From assembly GCA_016787785.1 (NCBI GenBank), contig JAEUTO010000011.1, forward strand, positions 372,001-436,000: a stretch of 64,000 nucleotides of DNA, in the 5' to 3' direction. Numbering within the stretch: the stretch's first letter is position 1; each line of letters starts with the position of its first letter. Positions 35,922 through 44,964 of this stretch are shown piece after piece. This DNA comes from Bacteroidia bacterium. Its GTDB lineage: Bacteria; Bacteroidota; Bacteroidia; B-17B0; Aurantibacillaceae. Under the pieces are notes generated by a model. That model saw nothing but the letters and a program-made list of their open reading frames with translations, had not been told where the DNA came from and searched no databases. The position numbers and the translations under genes are program-made.

Positions 35922-36149
35922 TTAAATTTTGGCAAAACGCTTTACGTTTTTTCCGTCAACAACAATCGTTTCAATAAACATTTTTAAAGGCCGCACCCAT
36001 AAATTTTCGCCTTCGTTTTGGTAGGTGGCTTTATAAACAACCATTTCTTCTAACGTTTCGCTGTGTTTGGCAACACCAATTACTTCGTAGATATTACCTT
36101 TATAATGTTTATATAGACCTAATTCTAAATTCAGAATTTTAAACCACAT
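35922..36149 (-). CDS. DUF1653 family small protein
   Basis: The 75-residue product matches DUF1653: GLYKHYKGNIYEVIGVAKHSETLEEMVVYKATY, then LWVRPLKMFIETIVVDGKNVKRF. The function of the family is not known to me; it is a small cytosolic beta-rich domain. The ATG at 36149 lies inside the left arm of the MITE-like repeat, so the first few residues (MWFKILNLE) may derive from the repeat; the conserved domain starts at about residue 10. Confidence 0.85.
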   Translation of the reverse strand: MWFKILNLELGLYKHYKGNIYEVIGVAKHSETLEEMVVYKATYQNEGENLWVRPLKMFIETIVVDGKNVKRFAKI

Positions 36150-36284
36150 AGATACATAGAATAAGATAGAAAATAAAATTTATGGATAAAGTTGCACATA
36201 GTGTTGAAGCGAAGCTTCAATTATGTTTGTCTCTTTGTGCATTAAGGTGGAGAAAGAAAAACTATGTGCCTATGTGGTTAAAAA
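36137..36284. repeat. MITE-like element with about 24-bp inverted ends
   Basis: TTTTAAACCACATAGATACA (36137-36156, continuing TAGAA to 36161) is nearly the reverse complement of AACTATGTGCCTATGTGGTT (36260-36279, continuing AAAAA to 36284), with about three differences plus one extra base. The 150-base unit contains an internal hairpin built on TTGAAGC-GAA-GCTTCAA (about 36204-36220). It has no gene of its own. Size and inverted ends suit a miniature inverted-repeat element; its left arm supplies the start codon of the DUF1653 gene. Confidence 0.6.
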
Positions 36285-36286
36285 AA

Positions 36287-36715
36287 TTAGCTGGTATGAT
36301 CAGCCACTATAACCCATTTATTATCTATCTTTTTCCAAAGCAAAGTAAAATGTCCGCCAACAGGCTTTTCTTTTTCAAGATCCCATTTGCCAATAACATA
36401 GATGCTTGTTTTAGATAATTGCTCAGAAGCGATAATGGTAAATTTTAAAATACCCATTGCGGCTTTATCCGGGTAATTTTTAATATAGTTGTCTAATGTT
36501 TTTTGCCAACCATAAGTAATACCCTTGCTGCCAATAAATTTAAGGCTGTCGCTTTTCCAGTAATAGTCCATAAAACCCCTTACATCGCCATTGTTCCACG
36601 CCAACACCTGTGCTGACATAATGTTTGAAACCGTTTTCAGGTCGCCCTTAACGTCTTTTTGAGCAAAAGAACAAAGACAACATATTGTAAAAAGGAAGAA
36701 GACCGCTTTTCTCAT
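36287..36715 (-). CDS. Exported SnoaL/DUF4440-like (NTF2-fold) protein
   Basis: The 142-residue product has a signal peptide (about 1-18) and an NTF2-like domain of the DUF4440 type: IMSAQVLAWNNGDVRGFMDYYWKSDSLKFIGSKG in the first helix-strand part and GHFTLLWKKIDNKWVIVADHTS at the end. Such domains bind small ligands or act in small enzyme roles; no specific activity can be named. It is divergent from metH, and its start lies just beside the -33 element of the metH promoter. Confidence 0.8.
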   Translation of the reverse strand: MRKAVFFLFTICCLCSFAQKDVKGDLKTVSNIMSAQVLAWNNGDVRGFMDYYWKSDSLKFIGSKGITYGWQKTLDNYIKNYPDKAAMGILKFTIIASEQLSKTSIYVIGKWDLEKEKPVGGHFTLLWKKIDNKWVIVADHTS

Positions 36716-36716
36716 A

Positions 36717-36748
36717 TTTGTAAAATTACATAAAATGTATTATCTTTG
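36717..36748 (+). promoter_or_regulatory. Bacteroidetes-type promoter of metH
   Basis: TTTG (36717-36720), 20 bases, then TATCTTTG (36741-36748) matches the TTTG-N19-21-TAnnTTTG consensus of the housekeeping sigma factor of Bacteroidetes. Transcription would begin just before the SAM riboswitch. Confidence 0.65.
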
Positions 36749-36766
36749 ACCTCAGTTCTTTAAAAC

Positions 36767-36932
36767 ACTTATTAAGAAAAGCAGAGGGAAACGCCCTGTG
36801 AAGCTTTACCAACCCTTACGGAAGTAAGATGTAAGAAATAAGAAGTCAGATTTAAATCTAACTTATAAAATCTAAGATCTTAAATCCTAAAGAAGGTGGG
36901 AATTCGTCTCGGAAAAACCGGGAAAAATAAGT
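36767..36932 (+). promoter_or_regulatory. SAM-I (S-box) riboswitch upstream of metH
   Basis: The P1 stem is formed by ACTTATT (36767-36773) and AATAAGT (36926-36932). Between them run the S-box signatures AAGAAAAGCAGAGGGAAACG, CCCTGTGAAGCTTTACCAAC and AAGGTGGGAATTCGTCTCGG in the right order. An extended variable arm lies between the second and third signatures. It should bind S-adenosylmethionine and shut down methionine synthase through the attenuator that follows. Confidence 0.85.
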
Positions 36933-36976
36933 CGGAAACATTAGTTAAAACATTTTACAAAACAATTATAAAAACT

Positions 36977-37016
36977 AATCCCTTCCGGCGCAAGCCAGAG
37001 GGGATTTTTATTTTTA
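36977..37016 (+). terminator. Riboswitch-controlled attenuator of metH
   Basis: AATCCCTTCCGGC (36977-36989) pairs with GCCAGAGGGGATT (36994-37006) around a GCAA loop with one C/A mismatch, followed by TTTATTTTTAG. It lies 45 bases after the SAM aptamer and 12 bases before the metH ATG, the expected place for a transcription-off switch. Confidence 0.8.
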
Positions 37017-37027
37017 GTATAATTTAT

Positions 37028-40000
37028 ATGAGTACAATTGAACAGGAACTAGAAAAACGCGTATTAGTAATTGATGGCGCAATGGGAAGTATGATCCAAC
37101 AGTATAAACTGGAGGAGAAAGATTTTCGTGGCAAACGCTTTGCAGATTGGCACAAAGATCTGCAAGGCAACAATGACCTATTGTCAATTACGCAACCGCA
37201 GATCATTAAAACTATTCATAAAGAATATTTAAAAGCCGGTGCCGATATTATTGAAACCAATACGTTTAGCGCTACTACAGTGGCTATGGCCGATTATGAA
37301 ATGCAAAGCCTGGCGTACGAATTAAATTATGAGTCAGCAAAAATTGCAAAAGAAGCTATTGCAGAATTCAAGAAAGAATTCCCTGAATTTGCCTCTGTGC
37401 CAAAATTTGTTGCTGGCGCGCTTGGGCCAACCAACAGAACACTATCACTTTCACCAAACGTAAACGATCCCGGTTTTAGGGCCATTACTTTTGACGAATT
37501 GGTAATTGCATACACCGAGCAGGTAAAAGGTTTAATTGAAGGGGGCGCAGATCTTTTGTTGGTAGAAACTATTTTTGATACGCTCAACGCAAAAGCGGCT
37601 TTGTTTGCTATTCAAAATTATTGCGAAAGCATTGATCGTAAAATGCCCGTTATGGTATCGGGTACAATTACCGATGCAAGCGGCCGTACTTTGTCGGGTC
37701 AAACCACCGAAGCATTTTTAAATTCCGTTTCACACGTCAACCTGCTAAGCGTTGGTTTAAATTGTGCGCTTGGCGCAAAAGACATGAGGCCCTATTTAGA
37801 AGAGCTTTCAGATAAAGCGCCGTTTTATGTAAGTGCTTATCCAAACGCTGGTTTGCCAAATCAGTTTGGCGAATACGATCAGGATGCGCACGAAATGGGT
37901 CACCAGATAGAAGATTTTTTAAAAGCAGGTTTTATAAATATTGTAGGCGGTTGTTGCGGCACAACGCCCGCACACATTAAACGTATTGCCGAATTAGCTA
38001 AACAATCTAAGCCGCGTAAAAAACCGGCGGCCGATTCTTTAATGCATTTAAGCGGACTAGAACCACTAACACTTCGTCCGGAAAGCAACTTTTTAAATGT
38101 AGGCGAAAGAACAAACGTTACCGGTTCAAAAAAATTCCTTCGGTTAATTAAAGAAGGAAATTATGAAGAAGCATTATCTATTGCTAAAGAACAGGTAGAC
38201 GGTGGCGCACAGGTAATTGATGTAAACATGGATGAAGGCATGTTGGACAGCGAACAAGCTATGACAACGTTCTTAAATTTAATTGCATCGGAACCGGACA
38301 TTTCGCGTGTACCAATTATGATCGATTCTTCTAAATGGACAGTTATTGAAGCGGGATTAAAATGTGTGCAGGGGAAGGCCATAGTAAATTCCATTTCATT
38401 AAAAGAAGGGGAAGAAAAGTTTATTGAACAGGCACACAAAATAAAACAATACGGCGCTGCCGTCATCGTGATGGCTTTTGATGAGGTTGGGCAGGCAGAT
38501 ACGCTGCAGCGCAGAAAAGATATTTGTAAACGCGCGTATGATGTTTTAGTCAACAAAGTAAATTTCTCAGCACAGGATATTATTTTTGATCCGAATATTT
38601 TTCCGGTTGCTACCGGCATGGAAGAGCACCGTTTAAACGCGCTTGACTTTTTTAATGCCACAAAATGGATAAAAGAGAATTTGCCACACGCAAAAGTAAG
38701 CGGCGGTGTAAGTAACGTTTCTTTTTCTTTTAGAGGAAATGATCATGTGCGTGAAGCTATTCACTCAGCATTTTTATTCCATGCCGTAAAAGCAGGAATG
38801 GATATGGGAATTGTTAACCCGGCGCAATTGGTAATTTACGATGATATTGATAAGACGTTGTTAGAATTAGTTGAAGATGTTTTGTTGAATAGAAGGGATG
38901 ATGCAACAGAGCGTTTGGTGGATCATGCCGAATCGTTGAAGGGCATAACAAAAGAAAAAACAGAGAAAGATGAAGCCTGGCGCAAGGGCACCGTTGAAGA
39001 GCGTTTGAGTTATGCTTTAGTAAAAGGTTTGGTAGAACATATTGATGCAGACACAGAAGAAGCAAGGTTAAAACTGGGAAGACCATTACATGTTATTGAA
39101 GGCCCGTTGATGGATGGTATGAATGTGGTGGGAGATCTTTTTGGAAGCGGAAAAATGTTCTTGCCACAGGTTGTAAAAAGTGCACGTGTAATGAAAAAAG
39201 CGGTAGCGTATTTAGAACCGTTTTTACAGGCAGAGAAAGAAACAAATCGCCTGGCAGGTATTGTCGGCGACGGGAGACAAAACGCCGGAAAAATTTTAAT
39301 GGCCACTGTAAAGGGAGATGTACACGATATTGGAAAGAATATTGTGGGCGTTGTGTTGGCTTGTAACAATTATGAGATCATTGATCTTGGTGTAATGGTT
39401 AGCTGCGATAAAATTTTAGAAGAAGCAAAAAAACAAAACGTAGATGTGATTGGGTTAAGTGGATTGATCACGCCTTCACTTGACGAAATGGTACACGTTG
39501 CAAAAGAGATGGAGCGTTTAGGTTTTAAAACACCACTGCTAATCGGCGGCGCAACAACATCTAAAGTTCACACAGCTGTTAAGATCGCCCAAAATTATTC
39601 GGGCCCGGTTGTGCACGTTAACGACGCAAGTAAATCGGTACCGGTTGCAAGCAGTTTAATTTCGAACGAGTTGCGCGATGCTTTTATGATTGAAGTAAAT
39701 AAAGACTACGCCCGCGTGCGCGAGCAAAATAAAAACGCTCAGGGCCAAAATAAATTTTTATCCTTAAAAGAGGCACGAGAAAATAAATTTCCAATAGACT
39801 GGAGTAAAAAAGAAATTAATAAACCAACTTTTATTGGAAATAAAGTATTTACAAACTACGATCTTAAAGAAATTTCCGAATATATCGATTGGACCCCTTT
39901 CTTTCACAGTTGGGAAATGAAAGGATCTTATCCAAAAATTTTAAAAGACCCTTCGCGTGGTACGGAAGCAACAAAGTTATTTAACGATGCGCAGGCCATG

Positions 40001-40720
40001 TTAAAAAAGATCATTGACGAAAAATGGTTACACGCAAATGCGGTAATAGGTATTTATCCTGCAAACACTGTAAACGACGATGATACAGAAGTATATGACG
40101 AAAAAGGAAATAAGATCGCAACATTTTATTCTATTCGTCAGCAAACAAAAAAACCAGCCGGTCAGTACAATATCGCATTAGCAGATTTTGTGGCGCCTAA
40201 AGGGCAAGAAGACTATATAGCTTCTTTTGCTTTAAGCACTGGTTTTGGAATTGACGAGCATGTAAAACGTTTTGAAGCCGATCACGATGATTACAGCGCC
40301 ATTATGGTTAAAGCAATAGCCGACAGATTAGCGGAAGCCTTTGCGGAGCTGATGCACAAAAAAGTGCGAAAGGAATTTTGGGGTTATGCAAAAAACGAAA
40401 GCTTAAGTACTGAAGATCTTATTAAAGAAGAATACGCGGGAATTCGTCCAGCGCCAGGCTATCCCGCTCAACCCGATCATACAGAAAAATTAACCATTTG
40501 GAAATTGCTGGATGTAGAAAAAAATACAGGCATAACCTTAACAGAAAGTTTAGCTATGGTACCAACAGCGGCTGTAAGCGGACTATATTTCTCGCATCCG
40601 CAATCGCATTATTTTGGGATCGGAAAAATTAATAAAGAGCAGGTAGAAGATTATGCCAAGCGCAAAACGTTAAGTGTTGAGACCATTGAAAAATGGTTAG
40701 GCCCTAATTTGAGTTATTAA
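37028..40720 (+). CDS. metH: Cobalamin-dependent methionine synthase
   Basis: From the ATG at 37028 the product is 1230 residues. The frame is open further upstream, but that stretch is riboswitch and attenuator. Domains in order: homocysteine-binding (about 1-330; [11 protein letters not shown], zinc-site [11 protein letters not shown]), pterin-binding (about 345-630; [12 protein letters not shown]), B12 cap and Rossmann (about 650-890; [14 protein letters not shown] with His766 as the cobalt ligand, [13 protein letters not shown]), and AdoMet-binding reactivation domain (about 900-1230; [15 protein letters not shown]). It transfers the methyl of 5-methyltetrahydrofolate to homocysteine. Synthesis should fall when SAM is plentiful. 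Confidence 0.97.
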   Translation: MSTIEQELEKRVLVIDGAMGSMIQQYKLEEKDFRGKRFADWHKDLQGNNDLLSITQPQIIKTIHKEYLKAGADIIETNTFSATTVAMADYEMQSLAYELNYESAKIAKEAIAEFKKEFPEFASVPKFVAGALGPTNRTLSLSPNVNDPGFRAITFDELVIAYTEQVKGLIEGGADLLLVETIFDTLNAKAALFAIQNYCESIDRKMPVMVSGTITDASGRTLSGQTTEAFLNSVSHVNLLSVGLNCALGAKDMRPYLEELSDKAPFYVSAYPNAGLPNQFGEYDQDAHEMGHQIEDFLKAGFINIVGGCCGTTPAHIKRIAELAKQSKPRKKPAADSLMHLSGLEPLTLRPESNFLNVGERTNVTGSKKFLRLIKEGNYEEALSIAKEQVDGGAQVIDVNMDEGMLDSEQAMTTFLNLIASEPDISRVPIMIDSSKWTVIEAGLKCVQGKAIVNSISLKEGEEKFIEQAHKIKQYGAAVIVMAFDEVGQADTLQRRKDICKRAYDVLVNKVNFSAQDIIFDPNIFPVATGMEEHRLNALDFFNATKWIKENLPHAKVSGGVSNVSFSFRGNDHVREAIHSAFLFHAVKAGMDMGIVNPAQLVIYDDIDKTLLELVEDVLLNRRDDATERLVDHAESLKGITKEKTEKDEAWRKGTVEERLSYALVKGLVEHIDADTEEARLKLGRPLHVIEGPLMDGMNVVGDLFGSGKMFLPQVVKSARVMKKAVAYLEPFLQAEKETNRLAGIVGDGRQNAGKILMATVKGDVHDIGKNIVGVVLACNNYEIIDLGVMVSCDKILEEAKKQNVDVIGLSGLITPSLDEMVHVAKEMERLGFKTPLLIGGATTSKVHTAVKIAQNYSGPVVHVNDASKSVPVASSLISNELRDAFMIEVNKDYARVREQNKNAQGQNKFLSLKEARENKFPIDWSKKEINKPTFIGNKVFTNYDLKEISEYIDWTPFFHSWEMKGSYPKILKDPSRGTEATKLFNDAQAMLKKIIDEKWLHANAVIGIYPANTVNDDDTEVYDEKGNKIATFYSIRQQTKKPAGQYNIALADFVAPKGQEDYIASFALSTGFGIDEHVKRFEADHDDYSAIMVKAIADRLAEAFAELMHKKVRKEFWGYAKNESLSTEDLIKEEYAGIRPAPGYPAQPDHTEKLTIWKLLDVEKNTGITLTESLAMVPTAAVSGLYFSHPQSHYFGIGKINKEQVEDYAKRKTLSVETIEKWLGPNLSY

Positions 40721-40760
40721 TTTTAAAACAAAATAGAGTTTTTTCTTTACTTTTATATAA

Positions 40761-41147
40761 ATGAAAACCTTTGAAACAACTGCTTATAACATGGTAGTTA
40801 ACGACGACCTGTTAATTGAATTTAAAGTAAAAAAGAACGTAAAACTTCAGGCAGCAGACATTTGGGAGTCCAGAGATCAATCGGTTAACTATATGCCGGG
40901 CAAAAAATTCTTTGTACTTTTTGAGGTAGACGAGAACTTTGATGTTTCGTTAGATGCACGAAGGGCTGGCGCCTCAGAAGAATACTCAAAGCACGTGGCC
41001 GCAGTGGCGTTATGCAGCAACCGCCTTCACGAAAAAATAATTGGCAACCTTTTCTTAAAAGTAAACAACCCTATTGTACCAACTCGTTTTTTTGACGATA
41101 GAGCAAAAGCCATAGAATGGCTCAGGGAAAAACAAAACGGGAAATAA
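40761..41147 (+). CDS. STAS/SpoIIAA-like small protein (DUF7793 type)
   Basis: The 128-residue product has no signal peptide. Its pattern of short strands and helices (LLIEFKVKKNVKLQAADIWE, KKFFVLFEVDENFDVS, HVAAVALCSNRLHEKIIGNLFLK, and a C-terminal FFDDRAKAIEWLREK) resembles the SpoIIAA-like proteins that PGAP calls STAS/SEC14 or DUF7793. A second member lies at 48999-49412 and shares the IGN/INF.(L/I).(L/K) helix and the ending (N/D)(K/R)(E/A)KAIEWL. Such proteins are candidate partners in phospho-switch networks. Family assignment is by resemblance only. Confidence 0.55.
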   Translation: MKTFETTAYNMVVNDDLLIEFKVKKNVKLQAADIWESRDQSVNYMPGKKFFVLFEVDENFDVSLDARRAGASEEYSKHVAAVALCSNRLHEKIIGNLFLKVNNPIVPTRFFDDRAKAIEWLREKQNGK

Positions 41148-41194
41148 GCTTTTCAACCTTTTTAAACAATCCTCAAGTTTTTCAATTCTTAACT

Positions 41195-41202
41195 TATCTT
41201 TG
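41195..41202 (+). promoter_or_regulatory. Possible -7 element of purH
   Basis: TATCTTTG matches TAnnTTTG exactly, 17 bases before the purH ATG, in the 72-base gap after the STAS-like gene. No TTTG is seen at the -33 position. Confidence 0.4.
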
Positions 41203-41219
41203 CTCTTTATTTTTTAAAA

Positions 41220-42746
41220 ATGAGCAATTCAAAAACTATTAAAAGCGCACTTATTTCGGTTTATTATAAAGATAATTTAGAACCGATCATTAAAAAACTG
41301 CATAGTCTAAAAGTTAAATTATATAGTACTGGCGGCACCCTGTCGTTTATCGAGAAATTAAATATTCCTGTAACTGCGGTTGACTCTGTTACAACATATC
41401 CTGAAATTTTTGGTGGCCGCGTAAAAACATTACACCCTGCAATTTTTGGCGGCATACTTAATAGAAGAGATAACGAGTCTGATAAAAAAGAAAAAGCACA
41501 ACACAACATTCCCGATATTGATCTGGTTATTGTTGATCTTTATCCTTTTGAGGAAACCGTAGCAGCAAAAGCTTCAGAAGAAGAGACAATTGAGAAAATT
41601 GATATCGGAGGCATTTCTTTAATTCGCGCAGCAGCTAAAAATTTTAATGATGTGGTAATTGTTTCTTCACGAAATGATTATTCCGAGTTATTAAATTTAC
41701 TCGAAACAAAGAACGGAGCTTCTGATCTAACAGATAGAAAACGTTTTGCTGCAAAAGCGTTTGCAACTTCATCGCATTACGACACGGCCATCTTTAATTA
41801 CTTTAACCAAAGTGAGAAGATAACCCAATTCAAACAAAGTATTCAAAAAGGTCAAACCTTACGTTATGGCGAGAACCCTCATCAGCAAGGCGTTTTTTAT
41901 GGCGACCTGGATGCCATGTTCACAAAACTGAACGGGAAAGAATTATCGTACAATAACCTTTTGGATGTTGACGCAGCAGTAAATTTAATAGCAGATTTTA
42001 CTGAACCAACCTTTGCTATTTTAAAACACAACAACGCTTGCGGTGTCGCTTCTCGCAACACGATTCACCAGGCTTATATAGACGCCTTAGCCGGAGATCC
42101 TGTTTCTGCTTTTGGTGGAATACTAATTGCTAATCGTCCAATTGATATGGCAACCGCAACCGAAGTAAATAAATTATTTTGCGAGGTTGTTATTGCGCCG
42201 GCATACAACGATGATGCGTTAGCGCTTTTAAAATCTAAAGCCAACCGCATTATTTTAATTCAAAATAAAGTTGAATTGGGAAAAACATCTTTCCGTAATT
42301 TATTAAATGGAATTATTGAGCAGGACAAAGATCTTAAAACCGAAACAGAAGCAGATCTTAAAGTTGTAACAAATACTTCACCAACAGCAAGCGAAATAAA
42401 AGACCTTTTATTTGCGAATAAATTAGTGAAGCACACAAAATCAAATACCATTGTATTTGCAAAGAATGGTCAGCTATTGGCAAGCGGTACCGGACAGACC
42501 TCACGCGTTGACGCCTTAAAACAAGCTATTGTTAAAGCAGAAAATTTTGGTTTTGATCTTAAAGGAGCTGTAATGGCAAGCGATGCGTTTTTCCCTTTTC
42601 CCGATTGCGTTGAGATAGCTCACAAAGTTGGCATAACCGCAGTGATACAACCCGGAGGTTCAATAAAAGACAAAGAAAGTATTGATTATTGCAATGCAAA
42701 CGGCGTAAGCATGGTAACTACCGGCGTACGCCACTTTAAACACTAA
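41220..42746 (+). CDS. purH: Bifunctional AICAR transformylase / IMP cyclohydrolase
   Basis: The 508-residue product covers both halves of PurH. The N-terminal IMP cyclohydrolase (about 1-195) shows SVYYKDNLEPIIKKL, LYSTGGTLSFIEK, GGRVKTLHPAIFGGIL and DLYPFEETVA. The C-terminal AICAR formyltransferase (about 200-508) shows RYGENPHQQGVFY, AILKHNNACGVAS, GDPVSAFGGILIANRPID, VMASDAFFPFPDCVE and IQPGGSIKDKESI. It carries out the last two steps of purine synthesis to IMP. It ends 5 bases from the convergent kup gene. purT, another purine gene, is at 60.2-61.4 kb. Confidence 0.97.
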   Translation: MSNSKTIKSALISVYYKDNLEPIIKKLHSLKVKLYSTGGTLSFIEKLNIPVTAVDSVTTYPEIFGGRVKTLHPAIFGGILNRRDNESDKKEKAQHNIPDIDLVIVDLYPFEETVAAKASEEETIEKIDIGGISLIRAAAKNFNDVVIVSSRNDYSELLNLLETKNGASDLTDRKRFAAKAFATSSHYDTAIFNYFNQSEKITQFKQSIQKGQTLRYGENPHQQGVFYGDLDAMFTKLNGKELSYNNLLDVDAAVNLIADFTEPTFAILKHNNACGVASRNTIHQAYIDALAGDPVSAFGGILIANRPIDMATATEVNKLFCEVVIAPAYNDDALALLKSKANRIILIQNKVELGKTSFRNLLNGIIEQDKDLKTETEADLKVVTNTSPTASEIKDLLFANKLVKHTKSNTIVFAKNGQLLASGTGQTSRVDALKQAIVKAENFGFDLKGAVMASDAFFPFPDCVEIAHKVGITAVIQPGGSIKDKESIDYCNANGVSMVTTGVRHFKH

Positions 42747-42751
42747 GAAAA

Positions 42752-44704
42752 TTACTCGATACGTTTTAAATTCAACTCTTTTGGCGGACTAATTACCATA
42801 GGGAATTTTTCGATCTTAACCGAGCTGCTATCTAAACCAAAAGCTTTAGCTTCGCTTAAGCTCATGCGTTTTAAAATAAAGTAAGTATTTAAAATTAGTT
42901 TCTCGAAGAATGGAAGGTCGTTCTCGTACGATAGGAATTTTTCGAGCACAACAAATTTAAAATCACCAATTACATTATTTTTATTTAATGATTCGTAACG
43001 ACTGGTAATATCCACTTCTTTATTCTTCACCATATCCGCCACAACTTTTCTGAACATTAAATTAATACGTGGTGCAATTCTAAAACCTATTCTAAAATCA
43101 ACCCTGATAATATCTTCGTTGGCAATTTGTGTTACCTTATACTCCATGCGATAAGGCTCATCCATTACATCCACGTGCACAAACCAATAAATATCGGCTT
43201 TCTTGGGGCGTTTTTGTAAGATCGAATAAATTACTTTTGATTCGATCATAGAAGGATTATTAGCGCTGGTCATGTAAACCAAATGCGTTGCGTATTTTTG
43301 AATAGAATTATCTGTGCTAAGATCAACCAGCATTTGCTTGTAGTTATCTAAAGGCACAAGATCAACATAACGTTGCCTGATAAGTTTGGCAATATACCAG
43401 GAGGCCATAATGCACGCTAAGAACAAAGCAATAATAAGTGTGATGTAACCACCTTTCGGGAATTTTTCAAGGTTGGCAATTAAGAAAGCACCCTCAATAA
43501 TAATATAGGTAATAGCAAAAATGGCCAGGAACCAATGTGGATATTTTTTTAAGCGCATAAAAAACGCTAGCAAGCGCGACGACATGATCATACCTAAAAT
43601 AATGGTTAAACCATATGCAGCCTCCATGTTCTTGGACTCTTTAAAGAACAATACAATGCCTATGCAACCAAAATAAAGCATCCAGTTAATAGAGGGAATA
43701 TACATTTGCCCCTTAAGATCGGTAGGGTATTTAATTTTTGCTTTAGGCCAGAAATTTAAGCGCATGGCCTCGTTTATTAACGTGAATGAGCCGCTTATTA
43801 AAGCCTGCGACGCAACAACTGTGGCTATTGTAGCAATGCCAATTCCTAACGGTAAAAACCAGGCCGGCATAATCGAATAAAAAGGATTAGCACCATTAAG
43901 TGTTTTTCCATCCATAGAAACCAACCAGGCTGTTTGCCCCATGTAGTTTAAAACCAACATACTCTTAACGAATATCCAGCTTATGCGTATGTTCCTTCTT
44001 CCACAATGCCCCATATCAGAATATAATGCTTCCGCTCCGGTAGTACAAAGAAATACGGCGCCCAATAACCAAAACGCGCCAGGGTGATTGATCAGTAAAT
44101 TAATTCCGTAATAAGGATTTAAAGATTTTAAAACTGTAAAATCATTTGAAAGACCTATAAGGCCCATTGTTCCTAATGTTATAAACCAAACCAACATTAC
44201 AGGTCCGAAGAACTTGCCAATAAATTTTGTACCAAATTGTTGTATAAAAAATAAACCGGTAATAATTGCAATTACAATAGGTATAGTGGGAATATCGCTA
44301 AAGCGCGGAATTAGCTGTAACCCCTCAATTGCGGACGCAACCGAAATTGGTGGCGTTATGATCCCTTCTCCTAAAATACAGCATCCGCCAATGATGGCAG
44401 GGAAAATTAACCACTTGCGTTTTGCTTTTTTAATAAGTGCGAATAAAGAAAAGATCCCGCCCTCGCCTTTATTATCGGCTTTTAGGGTAAAGATCACATA
44501 TTTGATGGTGGTTTGTAGAGTAAGCGTCCAGAACACGAGCGACATGCCACCAATAATAACATCAGCATTAATGGGCTTATCGCCAACAATTGCTTTCATC
44601 ACATAAAGCGGGGAGGTTCCAATATCACCGTAAATGATACCAAGAGTTAAAAGTAAGCCGGCAATAGTTATTTTGCTAGAGTGGCCATTCTGATGATTTC
44701 CCAT
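42752..44704 (-). CDS. kup: Low-affinity potassium uptake protein Kup
   Basis: The 650-residue product is an integral membrane K+/H+ symporter of the KUP family. IIYGDIGTSPLYVMKAI in the first membrane span is the family signature; about 12 membrane helices fill residues 15-450 (for example CCILGEGIITPPISV, SQALISGSFTLINEAM), followed by a cytosolic C-terminal domain of about 190 residues. It imports potassium across the inner membrane. On its strand, TAATTTTG at 44727-44734 fits a -7 element 22 bases upstream of its start. Confidence 0.95.
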   Translation of the reverse strand: MGNHQNGHSSKITIAGLLLTLGIIYGDIGTSPLYVMKAIVGDKPINADVIIGGMSLVFWTLTLQTTIKYVIFTLKADNKGEGGIFSLFALIKKAKRKWLIFPAIIGGCCILGEGIITPPISVASAIEGLQLIPRFSDIPTIPIVIAIITGLFFIQQFGTKFIGKFFGPVMLVWFITLGTMGLIGLSNDFTVLKSLNPYYGINLLINHPGAFWLLGAVFLCTTGAEALYSDMGHCGRRNIRISWIFVKSMLVLNYMGQTAWLVSMDGKTLNGANPFYSIMPAWFLPLGIGIATIATVVASQALISGSFTLINEAMRLNFWPKAKIKYPTDLKGQMYIPSINWMLYFGCIGIVLFFKESKNMEAAYGLTIILGMIMSSRLLAFFMRLKKYPHWFLAIFAITYIIIEGAFLIANLEKFPKGGYITLIIALFLACIMASWYIAKLIRQRYVDLVPLDNYKQMLVDLSTDNSIQKYATHLVYMTSANNPSMIESKVIYSILQKRPKKADIYWFVHVDVMDEPYRMEYKVTQIANEDIIRVDFRIGFRIAPRINLMFRKVVADMVKNKEVDITSRYESLNKNNVIGDFKFVVLEKFLSYENDLPFFEKLILNTYFILKRMSLSEAKAFGLDSSSVKIEKFPMVISPPKELNLKRIE

Positions 44705-44886
44705 GTGGGTGTTTAGATAAAGAGATCAAAATTAATACAAAAAGAAGTATCAAAACCATAATTGCGACTAATTATTTATTTAACCACACGGTTTAAAAAA
44801 ATACACGCACAAACAATAAAAAACAAAAGATTAACGTTAGATTATCTGAAATAACAATTTTTGTCAAAAAACCATAAACTTAAGCC

Positions 44887-44901
44887 AAAACACCGTGTTT
44901 T
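44887..44901. other. Short palindrome in the kup / T9SS-B intergenic gap
   Basis: AAAACAC-C-GTGTTTT is a perfect 7-bp-arm palindrome near the middle of the 260-base gap between divergent genes. It could be an operator or only chance in AT-rich DNA; the rest of the gap shows nothing else I can name. Confidence 0.25.
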
Positions 44902-44964
44902 TAACGATTAAGCGTTGTGGGTTTGAATTAAAAGGTTTAAATTTATATAATAGATTTTTGAAAC

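Noticed and set aside
36182-36418. 78-codon open frame across the MITE-like repeat
   Set aside because: It runs through repeat DNA and then antisense to the DUF4440 gene; no protein family features.
36896-37027. Upstream extension of the metH reading frame
   Set aside because: These bases form the end of the SAM riboswitch and the attenuator; the MetH family sequence begins at the ATG at 37028.
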